DNA of 64,000 bases from Numida meleagris (GCF_002078875.1 NC_034410.1:38468145-38532144); one strand, 5' to 3'; counted from the first letter of the stretch, positions 40,336 to 52,731 are shown. Made by a program: numbers and translations. The notes: generated by a model not told the origin, from the letters alone.

Positions 40336-40760
40336 ATAAGATGAGGGGCCTGAGTAATCTCCCTTACGAGGAATGGCTGTGAGACCTGGAACTGTTCAGC
40401 CGTGAGAAGAGGAGACCGGGGGTGGATCTTATCAATGCTTATAAATACCCAATGGACGGGGGTCAAGCGGGTGGTGCCAGGCTCTTTTCAGTGATTCCCA
40501 CTGACAGAACAAGGGCCAATGGGCACAAACTGGAACTGTGGAAGATCTGTGAGAACTCAGAAAGACTTCTTTATTGTGAGGGTGACAGAGCACTGGAGCA
40601 GGCTCCCCAGAGAGGTTGTGGAGTCTCCTCCTCTGGGGATACTCAAAACCCACCTGGGTGCTTTCCAGTGCAATCCACTACAGGGAACCTGCTTTAGCAG
40701 AGGGGCTGGGCTACATGATCTCCAGAGGTCCCTTCCAATCCCTATGATTTTGTGATTCTA
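40336..40760 (+). mobile_element. CR1 LINE, 3' end fragment
   Basis: Plus-strand CR1 3' region, opposite in sense to SLC4A7. It contains gaactgttcagc, ggagaccggggg, ttcccactgacagaacaag, gagcactggagcaggctcc and ends ggtcccttccaatccc, then atgattttgtgattcta. Fragments of the ORF2 tail are visible in different frames (LFSVIPTDRTRANGHKLELW in one, VTEHWSRLPREVVESPPLGI in another), so at least one frameshift separates them. Confidence 0.93.
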
Positions 40761-41441
40761 CGTACAGTGGAAGCAATTTTACTTATCAGAGCATTTTACT
40801 CAGTATAACCTGACAGTAGTGGTAAGTCAAAATACAAAAGTCTACAAGTACAGCACAGCTCTCCAGGATGAACAGTAAGACTGCAAGTAGGTAATTCTGA
40901 GCAAGCATTATTACAGCTACAAGAAGATGTGCAAAAGTAAAACCTCCAAGCATTGTATGAGCATAAACAGATGTTTAGTGCTACACTCCCACACAAACAA
41001 CTGAACCAGCCTGCCCCAGGTCTGAAATTTCCTAGTCTGACAACATAAAAACAAAAAATTTCTTATTTGAGGACTGAAATGATTGTGACCCAATTTTATT
41101 CCACCACACCCTGGAGAATCTACAAACAGGAACAACATAGTAATCTAACAGATTGTACATACAGACAGCCTTCCAAAGAGCATGAGGTGTTAAGTAAAAA
41201 AGACTTCCTTATTTTAAGCATTCTTTCTAGAGACTGTACTGAAGTTTCCACCCGTGACAAATCAGCTCTATAGATACTACAGAGGAGAAGAAAAGAGCAA
41301 AATTCTCTTCCCCTTATGTGACAGCGTTTAACAAATACATCATTAAATATTTCACGGTAAGGCAAAGATATATATATTGCTATAAACACGTGACCTGACA
41401 AAAAATGAAGTTTTGTTGTGTTGTCCTTCAATGAGCCAATC

Positions 41442-41462
41442 AAAAATAAATAAATAAATATT
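41442..41462. repeat. (AAAT)n short tract
   Basis: Four to five AAAT/TAAA units in intron 1. Confidence 0.9.
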
Positions 41463-43072
41463 CATGAACAGAAATAGATGGTCAAGTTTATTAGTTTAAA
41501 AACATTAGCACAGGCACAAATCATTTCCCAGGGCTCAGCTAACAGAGGCAGCCAAGAGGTGTCAAAGCAGTCCGCGTTGCATAGATACCAAGTGGACTAA
41601 AACTCCCTTCAGCCTGTGCAACAGCAGGCCACATGGCAAAATCCCTACCATAAGGTGGAGCAACCATTCCTCACAGAAAACATTCCTCTTAGAAATCCTA
41701 AGAACTCCATCAGGAGGATGTCAGTGTCCAGATGCTGCACTGCCAGGAGCAGCAGGTGCTCCTCCCCAGGGGCTGGTACAGCAGCAGCCTCATCTGCAGG
41801 AGATGAAGTAACTACAGGATGGGATGACGCACTGCACATAGTTAAAGATCAACAGCAAGTCCTTGCAGGTCTGTTGCTTGCTGGATGCTGGGATCTAGGA
41901 CGTTTTGGAAAGATTGTCAAAGCTTATCCAGCTCTCAAAATACCACCCTTTGCTGCTTTACCCATGTAGTCACCAGCAATGCTTTGAAAAAACAAATCAT
42001 CGTTGTTGAGTGAATCTAGAGTAAATAGTGCACTCCACAGGCAAGGGTGAAAAGGCCCAGGTGGCATTCTCAGTCCTTCCAGAGAGAAGCAGAAGGCTTG
42101 GGGCATACTGCATGCGTCCACATGGTCAATATCTGATTTCCAGAAGAGCTTTTATTTCTATGACCAGCTTCTTTTCAGGATCGAGGATCCACCTGATGAA
42201 TTGGGGCAAGAGCATCTTTGCCACCAATCCTGTGAATAGAGCTTGGTGGAGAAAAGTTGCCAGACTTCAGTGAAGACACAGAGAATCCATAATGGAAAAG
42301 GCACCCATTCACTTTGTGACAGATGCATAACTGAGGGCCCAACTCAAGTGCTTGTACACAAACATATACAGCATGCGAAGTAACAGGTGGACTTACAAGT
42401 CAGAGTTAGAACCTCAGTGGAATTACTGAGTGACATTGGAACAGATAACATGGCTGGAGTGTGACAACGGATGGATGCAGGCTCTCGAGGAAAGCAATGC
42501 TGGGGAAGTGATGAACAGGAGAGCAGAATTCAGCCTGCAGGAAGTCATGTAGGCCTGAAAATGGGACAACATGCATGAAAAGGCAACTTATGACTGAGCT
42601 CAAATGTGAAAACAGAGTACATGGAAGGTAGAAATGGATAGGAGGAATACACAGATACTCAAGCATGCCAGGATAGAATTAAACAAGCCAAAGCAGAGCT
42701 GAAACTAGCAGTTGTTGTTCAGAAGCTGAAACTAGCAACAGATGTGGAGGGCAGTAAGGAGAGAGAACTATTTTTCTTCTATCTGAAGTTACAGAACAGA
42801 AGCAGAAAATAAGTCTGTACAAGAAGGTTTTACGGCCATTAGCATCTGCTACACATTCTTTTCTTACAAATGTAAAAGAGTATCTGAAGATTTGTGGCTT
42901 CCAAATGTCAACTCAGTCTGATCAGTTAGCAATAGACACAATTTATTAGCTGTACTCACTCACTCATAACCTTGCCTGAACGAAAAAATAAAAGTAAAAA
43001 TCACATGTGCTTCAGCTTAGTGTAACTTCTGAGATCCAGAACACAGCAGCCTGAAGGTCTTCACAAAGCAAC

Positions 43073-43142
43073 AGAAATTTTGGTCTGGAATTTGGTGCCC
43101 ACTCCAGAAGTGGGCACCAAATGATATTCCACTGAAATTTCT
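43073..43142. other. 70-base imperfect hairpin with 14-bp perfect stem
   Basis: ATTTGGTGCCCACT at 43090-43103 is followed by five bases and its exact reverse complement at 43109-43122. Outside this, TGGA (43086-43089) can pair with TCCA (43128-43131) across a five-base bulge, and AGAAATTT (43073-43080) with AAATTTCT (43135-43142). In all, 26 base pairs form within 70 bases. The fold exists on either strand. It could be a small intronic RNA precursor, a relic of a palindromic transposable element, or chance; I recognise no known family. Confidence 0.55.
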
Positions 43143-46100
43143 AATACAGGTTTACTTTAACTTCCTTCTGCTCTTTGGTAACAGACATATACCATCAAGA
43201 CAGCCTTATTACAGATTCTCACATCACATGATAACTCTGCTAATGAAACAGTTGTGGCATTGAGAAGCGGTACTTTTGTTGAAACAAAATCTCAGCTTTC
43301 TCTAGAAAGGCAAAACTTATAATACTATCCTTACCATAACGCAAGTATTTACAACCACTTAGCTGTCTTTCTCCTCACCCAAACCCAGATCCAAATCAAG
43401 ACACAGCCAGCATATGTTTAGTAGACATTAGTCATGGAAAATAGAAAGGAATTGGCCTAGTATATAAAGGACTAGGAAAAAAAAAAATCTGTACTTTTCA
43501 CTTTAGGGAAGCATAGGCTTCCATACTTTCTCATAGTGAAAAGTGATGATAGAGAAAAAAATTAAATCATTCAGTCAGGTTCTCAGGCAAGTCTCCAGTT
43601 CTCCCTGCTTTAAAGGAGAACTCTACATGTATAGATCTCCAGTATTACAGCTATACCAGAGGGAGGTAGCAGCAGCAGGTAGAGTAGATGGTCAAACAGT
43701 AGAATTTTAATATACATCAGATGGTGGAATCATAGGCGGCACATTTGCATAGGTAAATCCCACATCCTCTCTTCAGTATCTGCATGTAAGCTCCAGTTTG
43801 TTCAGAGGCAAATATCAGGAATTCTGCTAAACTGGAGCAATGGTTTGATGTCTAGAAACTTCTACTTTAGATTCTCTTTTTCAGTAATAAAAAGGACTTC
43901 AAGCCTGTTCTGAAGTTTAGAAACATTTTGGTATTGGTCTTAGCCATACTGCCAATAATACAAGTCTAGACACCTTTCAGCACAATTACATCCTATGAAA
44001 AACACTAGTACTTATTCTACATCATTTGTTGAAAATTCAACTTTTCAATGAGATGGAACAAAAAGCAGATAGGAGGCAAGGCAACAAATACAGCATTTGA
44101 AATGTTACTGCTAAAATGAGACTTGCTAGAACTAATAAGCCAAGGTTTTTAAGGTTATGAAGCATTCTAGTACTGCCGAAATGAGTAAGACAACTTGTGC
44201 CAATAAACCCAATAGGACAACCATTCCACTGCACAGTTTTGAGTCAATTTAGTTAAGGCACTGGAATAGGAAAAACAAAATCTCAGTTCTAACTAAACTG
44301 CCTTTCCTGTACAGAAGTCACAAGAGCATCCAGGCTGAGAGATACAATAATATGGGTCAATATTCTGAAACGTTAATTCAGGTATCACAAGGTGTACAAA
44401 GGCTACAGGGGTCCATTCCTGTTATAGTAGGTGATTCACAGTGATAATGTAATGCCCATGTAGCACAAGCATTCACTCCCTTTTACACATTTATGAAAGT
44501 GGAATAGTCTTCCTGCCGTATAATCCTAACACTGACATTGGAAGAACAAAATATTTGGTCTTACCTGCAGTCAAAGAATAAAATAACCACAGGCCATATT
44601 CTAAGTACAAAATAACTGAACAGACTTTTAAAAACAAAGTTTTTTAAGCTTATGGAAAGGAGTACGTTGATATGCAAATAAAATGGCTCCATCTAGTGGT
44701 TAAAATACACATTTCCTTTGCCACGGAGGTGCCAAGCACTAACACAGACTCTTGAACAGATAATACCTCCTAATAACCATTGAGATATGCTGACAAGGTA
44801 GATTTGGGATGCTTGCATAATTGATGTTTATTGCCAGTAACAAAAAATAGAGATTCTAAGACGTCAGGACTGATTATTTTTTTTTTATGCAAATACTGCG
44901 CTCTTTAGAAACTAGTTATTTTAATCATTCCGCTTCATGCTAACTGTGAATTGGGAAATACATATTTAAAAACATCTGTCAAAGAATCAATATTCATTTT
45001 TGCATTCAGACATCTACCAATACAAAGGGTGGTGCACAATTTGCAGGGCACTTCTCAACTTGCTGATTTATAGAACCTTTATTTCAATCTCCCTATTCAT
45101 TCATATCACTATTTCAAAACATTAGCTACTCAACTATCTTAATTTTAGTAAATATTGTTAAATGTAAGTGTTCCTAAACTTTACCATTCCGGAATATGCT
45201 ATACCAAACCCAAGACAATGTCTCAGTCATGTGGATATTACACTTCACACTCTGCAGCTCATTTTGGACAACAAATTAAATCTACTGCAATTAAGCCTAA
45301 TGAAAGCTCTCAAGTCCGGGGCAGCCGTAGGTAACTTTCTAAGAACTCAAAAAGGCTGACAGCATATATAGGCAATAGCAGCTTACAGTACTCCTAATCC
45401 AGAAGCAATCACAAGCATTGCCTGCAGGCCCACATGGGGCAAGCTGTCCAAGGTACACACCTTAACCAAACCTAGAATATCCAAACAGCATGATACAAAA
45501 AAGCACTCTGTCTATCACAGTCGTAGACCCAAGTCACCAAGGTCATTGGGCCAACAATACTCTTTCTGGCCAGGGTTATTTAGCAGGGACACCACCACAT
45601 CAGTGTAACCGTACTGGTTTAACTCCTGGAGAGCATGTGTTCAACCAGATGCCACAGACACATGGCGGAGGAGAGTTTCCTGCACTGTGCTCAGTTATGC
45701 AGTACAGACATGCCCTCAGTTACCCTTGTCTAGCCATAAAGAGAAAACACCATCTCCAGCTGCATTAATATAAAAAAAAATGTAAATCTACCAGCATAAC
45801 ATTCTCCAGAGACCTGTCATTTGACTTACCATCACAAGAGCCACATGTCAAACAGAAAGACTAGCAGTCACACCAAGAGAAAACTTTTACACCATCTCAT
45901 TTGTAAAACAGTCATACAAGACACACGTAAAGACGTGAAGCAGGCAATTCTATCAAATTTTGGTTTACTGTACTGATTGTACTCACATTCTTACACATAA
46001 AGAACCACCTAGGTAAATCAAAACTGTGAACACTTTTTAAAAGGAACTGTTTCAATAACCACCTAACTACCTAGTAAGACAAAGTTACCAGGCTATCTGA

Positions 46101-46420
46101 AACGCCGTAACTGCACCAAAGCTTGGTTCCAAAACCATGTGTTCCAATCCAGCTGCCACCAAACACCTGGTTCTCCCCAAAATACGTTCATGGAAATGTA
46201 TTTAAGGTTTTCCTTGAAAAGAAAACTCAATTTATGCTTTTTATTATTAAACTGCAGAATTGTAGTTACCAGCAGATTCTGACAGGATAATTTTCATCAA
46301 GTTGTGTATATTTTTTATTTTAAGAGGCTCTGATTTTTGTTACCCTATACCGCTCTAAGCTTTCAAGGGTTTTGCCACTGATGAGAAAGGCTGGAGTACC
46401 AAACACCATCTTGTTGCATG

Positions 46421-46440
46421 AAAAAAAAAAAAAAAAAAAA
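46421..46440. repeat. Poly-A run (20)
   Basis: Twenty consecutive A in intron 1, with no recognised retrocopy before it. Confidence 0.95.
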
Positions 46441-47211
46441 GCACTGGGATAAAGGAACAGACAGACTCCACTGCAGTGATGATGTATGTTGGTGAAGTGA
46501 GCTGTATCTCAAAGTGTTCAAATGAAGCCTAAAGTAAAAGCCTGAAGCTGCCATTGAAACATGATCACTGCTGAACAGTAAAGTCTAAAACCCACCTGAT
46601 AATACACCTATAGAGCTGTTAAGAAGTAAAGGTGGTAGCCAAACATGTAGTCATTTCAGGAAAAGCAGAGAAATGTGAAAGCTATTGTCAGCACTATCCG
46701 GCAGACCACATTCTGTCATGCTTTGACTAGGAAAGCCAGAAAGAAAAGCTTGGAAACACACCCTTCTTTCCCAACAGGAGCCACTTTCAGTTCTACCATA
46801 GTTTACGGTACACTAGTGACCAAAACAGATTTGCTATACTGAAAAGGAAAAAAAAAAAAAGAAAAAAAAGGACACAACCACAGCACCCATTACTAAGCCA
46901 TAATGCACCGTCTATAACTTAGTGCATCATGCATATCATAAAGGGGTCAGAATCAAACACTTGAGCAAAAAAGTTCCCACTTTCTTTTACTTGTCTAACC
47001 TGCCCTTCAGTCCACAAAATCTTCTTGTATACAAATCACATAGCAACTTTACCTGTAAAATCCCTACACTGAGTAAAGAACCACCTCCTTTTGTTTGCTC
47101 TGAACCTAGCTCCCGTTGGCTTCATTTGAGACCACATGTTTCTCTTCCCCCTCCATCTGCTCTCTCCACAGTAACTTTATAGAGCCTCAACATATCATCA
47201 TCCCATCTCCA

Positions 47212-47312
47212 AGTTATCTCTGCAAGGCTGACAAGCCCTGGCCTGTTCAGTCAGCTCTCATCTGAAACCTATTTCATATCTTATTGCTCTTCAGTGAATC
47301 TCTTCCAGTAAC
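47212..47312 (-). mobile_element. Degraded CR1-like fragment
   Basis: The plus strand shows a diverged match to the reverse complement of the CR1 ORF2-tail region: caaggctgacaagccctg, gttcagtcagctctcatctg, ttattgctcttcagtgaatc, tcttccag. Compare the aggctgaacaagcccagg...ctttccag stretch inside the copy at 35.7 kb. It lacks the 3' end. A masking search would be needed to confirm it. Confidence 0.5.
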
Positions 47313-47979
47313 AATGAGGTGAGGGGAGCAGAGCAGCTTACAATATGTTAGGTATGAAAGAACCATGGATTTATTCGGTTACTTATCTTTTTCCTATTGT
47401 ATTCCCTATTCCCACCAGATGTTCTGATCATCAGTTTCTCTCTGGCTGTAGTAACTACAGCAGGCATTTGTTTTGCAACCACCTCTTATATACATACTGC
47501 CACCAGGCCACCTCCTCAAAATATCAATATCCTAAGCACATGATTCTCTTCTTTAGGACTGGACCTTCAATATACAATAAACAAGGCTAAAAGGTATTTT
47601 ACGCTGCTGACTGAAGAAGTACCATGGGAGAGGTGGGGGTTTGACAGAGGTGCTCCTCCACACAAGAAACATCAAAGTTGCCTTTTATCTAACCATCTAA
47701 CTTATCAAAAAGTGGAAGAAGAAAGAAAAGGAAGGAGATACTTACTTGATTGTGCTTCTGCATTTTTAAGACCCAGCATTTGATTCACACTTCCTACAGA
47801 GTTCCTGTCACCTTACAGAGATGTTTATTCCTGACAAAGCCTTGCACGTGTAAGCAGTTTCAGTAAGCTCTGCTAGCAGCAGTAACAGAGGCACAGATTA
47901 GAAAAACTAAGCTGTACTGTCAAAAGCACTCATATTTGAGATTCAGTAGTGCTATACTGAAGCTTCCAAGTATATACTA

Positions 47980-48068
47980 GGGACATGGTTTAGTGTGTGT
48001 GGTGATGCTGGTTTGACAGTTGGACTAGATGACCTTAGAGGTCCTTTCCAACTTTGATGATTCTATAT
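47980..48068 (+). mobile_element. CR1 LINE, short 3' fragment
   Basis: Plus-strand CR1 tail: gggacatggtttagtg, tggtgatgctggtttgacag, ttggactagatgacctta, gaggtcctttccaact, ending gatgattctata. Fewer than 100 bases remain. Confidence 0.88.
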
Positions 48069-49309
48069 AATCTTACCTCTCAAATAGAAAAACCACAACA
48101 AAACCTGTGTTGCTATCCTATGCAATTGCTGAAAGATCAGCATATGTCCCATTCTTTCTTTAAGCCATGTGTTACATAGGTCATCCCTAGAAATTCTTTT
48201 TTTTTTTCCAAGCTCTTACCAATCTTTCTGTCCTCCTCTCACCTTTCTGACCACTTCACTCAGTCTCAATTGCAGTCATCTCCCAAATACCCCTCTGACC
48301 CACACCAGCCCCTGTCTAGCCACTGCTGTTGCACAAAAACCAGCCTGGACCACTCCTCTGAGCACCTCAGTTCCCAGCGTCTACATGAAAAGCGACTGCA
48401 GCAGTACAGCAGCTCGTGCAGCTGACCCGAAAGCTCCTCCTTAATTTTTGGTACAACAGAGTCTAAGTGACTCCTGCTGGGCCTGACAAAGAAGTGCTCA
48501 GGCACATCGACTTTCATGAAGTCTGTAATCCTATTTTCACTAGGATTCACCTGAGGGTAACTATTAGCATCTCTCACATTAGTCCCATATACTGGAAGCC
48601 CTAAGGCTTTGCAATTGGCTCCATACAGCCCCATATCTCCCTACTGGACAGGAGTGCTCTCTTGCCAGCTGAGAAGTTCCTCCTGCAGAGAGGCAAGGTA
48701 GCTTTAACATCGTTAAAGGCACCAGCAGTTTGCTTTCACTGTGGATTTATCCTGAACAAGTGGCTGCGAATTTGGAATATGCTATTCCGGGAGCAGTGAG
48801 AAGGTGATGGAGCAATGGTCTGGAACAGATTTACAGAAGCATTAAGAGATGTGCAATTACTTTAATTTCTAAAGCCATCACACAAAGCTGATAGGAACAC
48901 AGAGAAGATGCACCCCACGGACCTTTGTGAGATGGAGTTCCCAGAGCTCCGTTACAACAAAGGAAAGGCACCAAGCACACTGATGTCACAGGAAGGGAGC
49001 ACTTCATTTGAGTGCCGGTTTTGTCAAATGTGACTCAAGTCTCTCCCCGAAGAGCAGTGGGCAGATGAGAACCGGCCAGTTCTGTGCGCTGTTTCTCTGT
49101 CCATCACTGCCTTCTTTGTGTCACCGAATACACATCTGTCCACTTCAGGCACTGAAAAGACGCTGCTGTGTGACACCTTTTTGGAAAGGGCCTCGAAGGA
49201 GGATATCAAAGCAAGGGCTTAGAGGCTCATTAACAAAATCCAGACCTTGAGTCATCTGAAGGGAGGGGAAATTACAACTGGGGAACCACATGTATTTTTC
49301 AGTAGCACA

Positions 49310-50290
49310 GGAAGTAAGGCAACAAATGTCTGCTTCGCCTCGCCACCGGCCCTGGAAGGAAGGAGCCCAAGCCCCGGCGCTCCATCCGCCCCCGCCAGCC
49401 CCCAGGCCCGCACCCCGCCGGGATGGCGCCCGGCCCGGCCCCGCAGCACGCGGAGGGTCACCCCAGCCCATAAACACCGGGGGCAGGAGCGAGACACGAG
49501 CCCGGCGGGCGGCTCACAAAGGCCGGGGGCTGGAGCCGAGCCGCTCGCGGCGAAACAAAGGCTCCCGCTGCCCCAGGAGGGGATGCGGTGCGGGGGGGGG
49601 TGCGCCGCGCACGAGGTCGGCGGGCGGCACACCTGCGGCCCCCGCCCCCGGCCGGGGGCGTCCCGGGCGGCCGGTACCGGCGGCGCCGCTTCCGCCTTCC
49701 CCCGCCGAGGAGCGGGAGGCAGAGGACGGGTCCCCGCCGCCCCCTCTTCTTCCCCGCAGCCCCCGGCCCCGCGCGGCCCTTTGTGCGCGCCCCCGCTCCC
49801 CCCACGTTACCGTGGTGAGCAACGGTCTCATCTGCTCGCCAGCCCGCTCCTCTTCCATCGCGGCCCCGCCGAGGTCGCCGGCAGCGGGACGCGAAGCGGA
49901 AGGCGGGCGGGGGCCGGGCGCTGCTGCCTGCCGGGCGGAGGTACGCGGCGTTGCTGCCCTCGGGACGGGGCGGTCGCGACTGCTCCGCCGCGCCGGGGGC
50001 CGAGCCCAGGCCGCCTCGCCGCGCCCCCTCCCCCCGCGCGGCCGGCGGCGCCGCCAGCCAATGGCAGGGAGAGCAGCGCCTCGCGCGAAGGCGCCCCCGC
50101 CCGCCGCGGCCCCCCGGGGGCTGGCTGCGCGCTGCGGCCCGGGCGAGGCCGGGCGGAGCGGGGCGCGGCGGGGCGAGGGGGCGGCGCGGAGGGGAGCGGC
50201 GCCGTGCCAGCAGCCGCGTGGCCGCCGCAGTGCCGCCTCGGGGCTGTCCGGCGCGCCGTGGGATTTCTGGGGCGTTTTACCGGTAGAGCT
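49310..50290 (-). promoter_or_regulatory. SLC4A7: CpG island and core promoter of SLC4A7
   Basis: About 1 kb of very GC- and CpG-rich sequence in an otherwise AT-rich window, covering coding exon 1 and the DNA upstream of it. On the upstream side there are GC boxes (GGGCGG cores at 49933-49938, 49967-49973, 50151-50156 and 50177-50184), a CCAAT box at 50058-50062 (plus-strand orientation) and a CACGTG E-box at 50305-50310 just outside. I see no TATA box, so initiation is probably dispersed, between about 49.9 and 50.2 kb. The long overlapping open frames here on both strands (up to 378 codons) result from high GC and are not genes. Confidence 0.88.
49811..49858 (-). CDS. SLC4A7: SLC4A7 coding exon 1 (start codon exon)
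   Basis: Encodes residues 1-16, MEEERAGEQMRPLLTT, matching the MEAD-type N-terminus of mammalian NBCn1 (ending GEQMRPLLTR). The ATG at 49858-49856 has G at -3 and G at +4, a good initiation context. No ATG on this strand lies between it and about 50300, so it is the first AUG of a transcript starting inside the CpG island. The exon ends in phase 0 at ACG|GTAACG; the donor lacks the usual G at +5. The frame stays open upstream for over 400 bases, but without an ATG, which I attribute to GC richness. The 5' UTR lies in the island, and its cap site cannot be fixed from sequence alone. Confidence 0.92.
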
Positions 50291-50327
50291 GACGTTTTCC
50301 ACCCCACGTGCTTGCCTCAGGCTGAAT

Positions 50328-50362
50328 CTTTCTTTTCTTTTTTTTTCTTTTTTTTTTTTTTT
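50328..50362. repeat. Pyrimidine (T-rich) tract upstream of the CpG island
   Basis: T-rich run with scattered C, ending ttaatgtag, just upstream of the SLC4A7 promoter. It marks the sharp edge between the GC-rich island and AT-rich flank. It resembles a plus-strand 3' splice acceptor, but nothing nearby supports a plus-strand transcript. Confidence 0.85.
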
Positions 50363-52731
50363 AATGTAGCCAAGATGATTTAGTCATTTCCAAAAACACT
50401 ACTGCTTGCCCTTGTCTAAATATTCGAGCAGTCTTTCATTCTGAAGGCTTGAGATCGGGGTTAGTGGTGGGGATGTGTTTGTGGCCATCTCTGTAGAAAC
50501 TGAGTCTGGTACGAGTCAAAGAACAAGAGCTGGTTACACTCACCTAGGAAGGACAACTTCCACATTGCTGCCTCCATAAGATCCTCCTATAACGCTCTGA
50601 GTTCTAAACCAGCTGGTACTGGTGGGACTGAACACACACAGGACGTGAACCATCCCTTCATGCTTGCCATGTTTGTTAACATGTTCACATCACCATGGGG
50701 CTTCTCCCTATAACTACCACAGTTTTTACAGAGGTTGTAAGATACAGCCCCTTTTCCCACTGTGAAGCCCTGCCTAGCAGGAGGCAGCCTCTGTTGGTAC
50801 AGGATTTTTGGAACTGAGGTATCAATGGATCTCTACTGCCATAAACACAAGAAGCTGGCATGCACCAAGAGGGCAGAGGTGCTACACAGCTACAGAACAT
50901 GTCCAGGGCAGCCCGTATACTGCAGCACCTGAGGGATGCTGTAGGCTTAGCACAGATTTGTTACAGCACGTGAACTCTGATGTGGAAATCTCAGGAAGAA
51001 AACAGTGACTTTCACTGCAGGCCTGGTCCAAGCTTGTCTTCTGAAAGCGCTGAACTCTGACTGGATTGCTGAGAGGCACGGAGATCACACTGTGGTCGGG
51101 GAGATGCAGCGTGAAAGACAGCAGGCTGACACAAGATGTCTCATGGTCAAGGCAGATCACGGCAAGGGGAAGACAGCCTGTGTCTCAGAGAGTCCCTCTC
51201 AGATGGAGCTGAGAGACCTGCAGGTCTTAGCAGGAGCTTCAGAGGCAGCAAATGGAAGGAATGCCCACGTTAGCAAACATTACACCAGACTGAGAGCACT
51301 ATAAAAGGAGGCTCCGCAGGGCCTGCAGATAGAAATGTACTCCTGGCTGCAGAGGCACACCAGGTCTTTGCTGGCCACTAGCACAAGGCACAGCACACCC
51401 TCAAGGGCCACACGCTTTGGAGGTCAGCCACAGGTGAGCACATGGCCCTGAGCATGAACACAAGTAGCACTCCTCAGTGCTTCTCAGAAAGGTGCCAGTA
51501 GGGATCAGCCTGAGCTAAAACAGCTGGCGATTCCTCTGGATGGCCTGGAAGGAGCAGCAGGCCCACGCTGCTGGGTGGCACAGGGCACATGGGGACTCCT
51601 GGCATGAGGCTGGAACTGCCAGTGCAGACAACTCAGAGGAAGCTTTCAGATGAATGACTTGGCATGGGTCACCATAACCTGTAGTTTGAGGAACATACAA
51701 TTACTGGCAGCTACACCTGCCCAGTTGTGCAGACAAGATTAATGAAGGTTGTATAGAGCTGATTGAACAGGCAGCAATCTTAGTACGCTCTTCAGTCTTC
51801 TCAAGACTGTGGCCTGGTTCATGCCTCAGAGAGTTCACATAGCACAAGAGAGAAAAATAAAGCACTTGCTCAACCACCACAAAAATACTGTCCATGCTGT
51901 GAAGTGCTGTGACACACCTTCAGTATAACTGTGACCCATTCTGTCCTTTCCTTTTCCAGTAACGGGAGTACTGGCAGAGTTCCAGCTCAGACTATTGAAA
52001 ATGGTCCTGCACTAGAAACCATGGGTGTAATGAGGATGAGCTGTAACCAGCTCCCACAGGTCAGTCCTATCAGTGCTACATCAGTGTCTTGGGAGACAGA
52101 TCACAGAGGTCTTTCTTTGACACAGGGCATTTTCATGAGCACAGATCTACTTGGTACTTTGAGGCCTAGCCCTCAGAGTAATAAAGTAAGGAGTTCCCAT
52201 AATGTGCAAGCAAACTACAGTGTTTGATGAGTCTTCTCAGGGACAGAAGACAGATTTTCTGAAAAATCAGAGTCAAAAGAATGTTTAGTCCATCAGAAAG
52301 GAGTCTACTGGCATGGATGTCAGTTAAGTTTTGGCATTAGGGGATGCTCCTTTTCCATCACTCTCTTGATCTGTTAAGAGGGTTTCTTCCTCTAGCAGAG
52401 AACAGGTGTTCTAGCACTCTTCTCCATGGCATCAGAGAATACCCAACAAACAGATCAAGGTGCAGAGCAAAAAAAGCCCAGCATTCATTCACCGTACTTC
52501 CTTTGGCATTCTATACTGAGAACAGCATCTCCAGGTAAACACCCTCTTCAGTCATTTGCTGAGCTGAAAAACTTGTTTGCTCACTGCATTCCATCAGGTC
52601 ACTGTATGTATAACTATAGCAGAAAAGGCCAACCTGGCATCCCCACGCCATGCTGCGTGAGTGAAAAGAAGGTGATGCCTATGGGCACATGAAGTTGACC
52701 AGAACATAGTTTTGCCAAACCTGCATTTAAT

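Larger units (their letters stand above)
17124..49810 (-). other. SLC4A7 intron 1 (32.7 kb)
   Basis: The long first intron between the CpG-island exon and exon 2. It holds six CR1 LINE fragments (listed separately), several homopolymer and tetranucleotide tracts, a G-rich run at 31.5 kb, a strong hairpin at 43.1 kb and a small CpG-rich patch at 25.8-26.1 kb. I looked for a minus-strand exon encoding the alternative mammalian MERF-type start and did not find one. The remaining stretches are AT-rich unique DNA without recognisable genes. Confidence 0.8.
1..49858 (-). other. SLC4A7: SLC4A7 gene, 5' part (six coding exons, partial)
   Basis: This is the span from the start codon to the left edge of the window. 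SLC4A7 encodes NBCn1, a plasma-membrane electroneutral sodium/bicarbonate cotransporter used for acid extrusion and pH control. The six exons splice in the phase order 0, 1, 1, 2, 1, 1 without a stop and give 253 residues plus one base. Recognition rests on the start MEEERAGEQMRPLLTT, then [68 protein letters not shown] and RSFADIGKKHSDPH. These follow the NBCn1 N-terminus and fit it better than the paralogues: SLC4A10 and SLC4A8, as I recall them, have HRTLFIGVH-type variants and different starts. Only the cytosolic N-terminal part is present; the transmembrane domain lies to the left of base 1. Confidence 0.95.

Noticed and set aside
41616..42273. Adjacent plus-strand frames that suggested a processed gene copy
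   Set aside because: Neither strand gives a recognisable protein when read across the region, and there is no poly-A tail or target-site duplication.
48266..48634. Minus-strand ATG-initiated frame of 122 codons
   Set aside because: Frames of this length are expected by chance in 64 kb. I recognise no family, and it has no splice-site or codon-use support.
49859..50302. N-terminal extension of NBCn1 upstream of MEEERAG
   Set aside because: The frame is open but contains no ATG, and the family start aligns with MEEERAG, so the extension is more likely 5' UTR and promoter.
49247..50383. Long open frames on both strands across the CpG island (378, 359 and 262 codons)
   Set aside because: Stop codons are rare in such GC-rich DNA. 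The frames are rich in Arg, Ala, Pro and Gly without a domain, and they overlap each other. Only the 48 coding bases of SLC4A7 exon 1 have family support.
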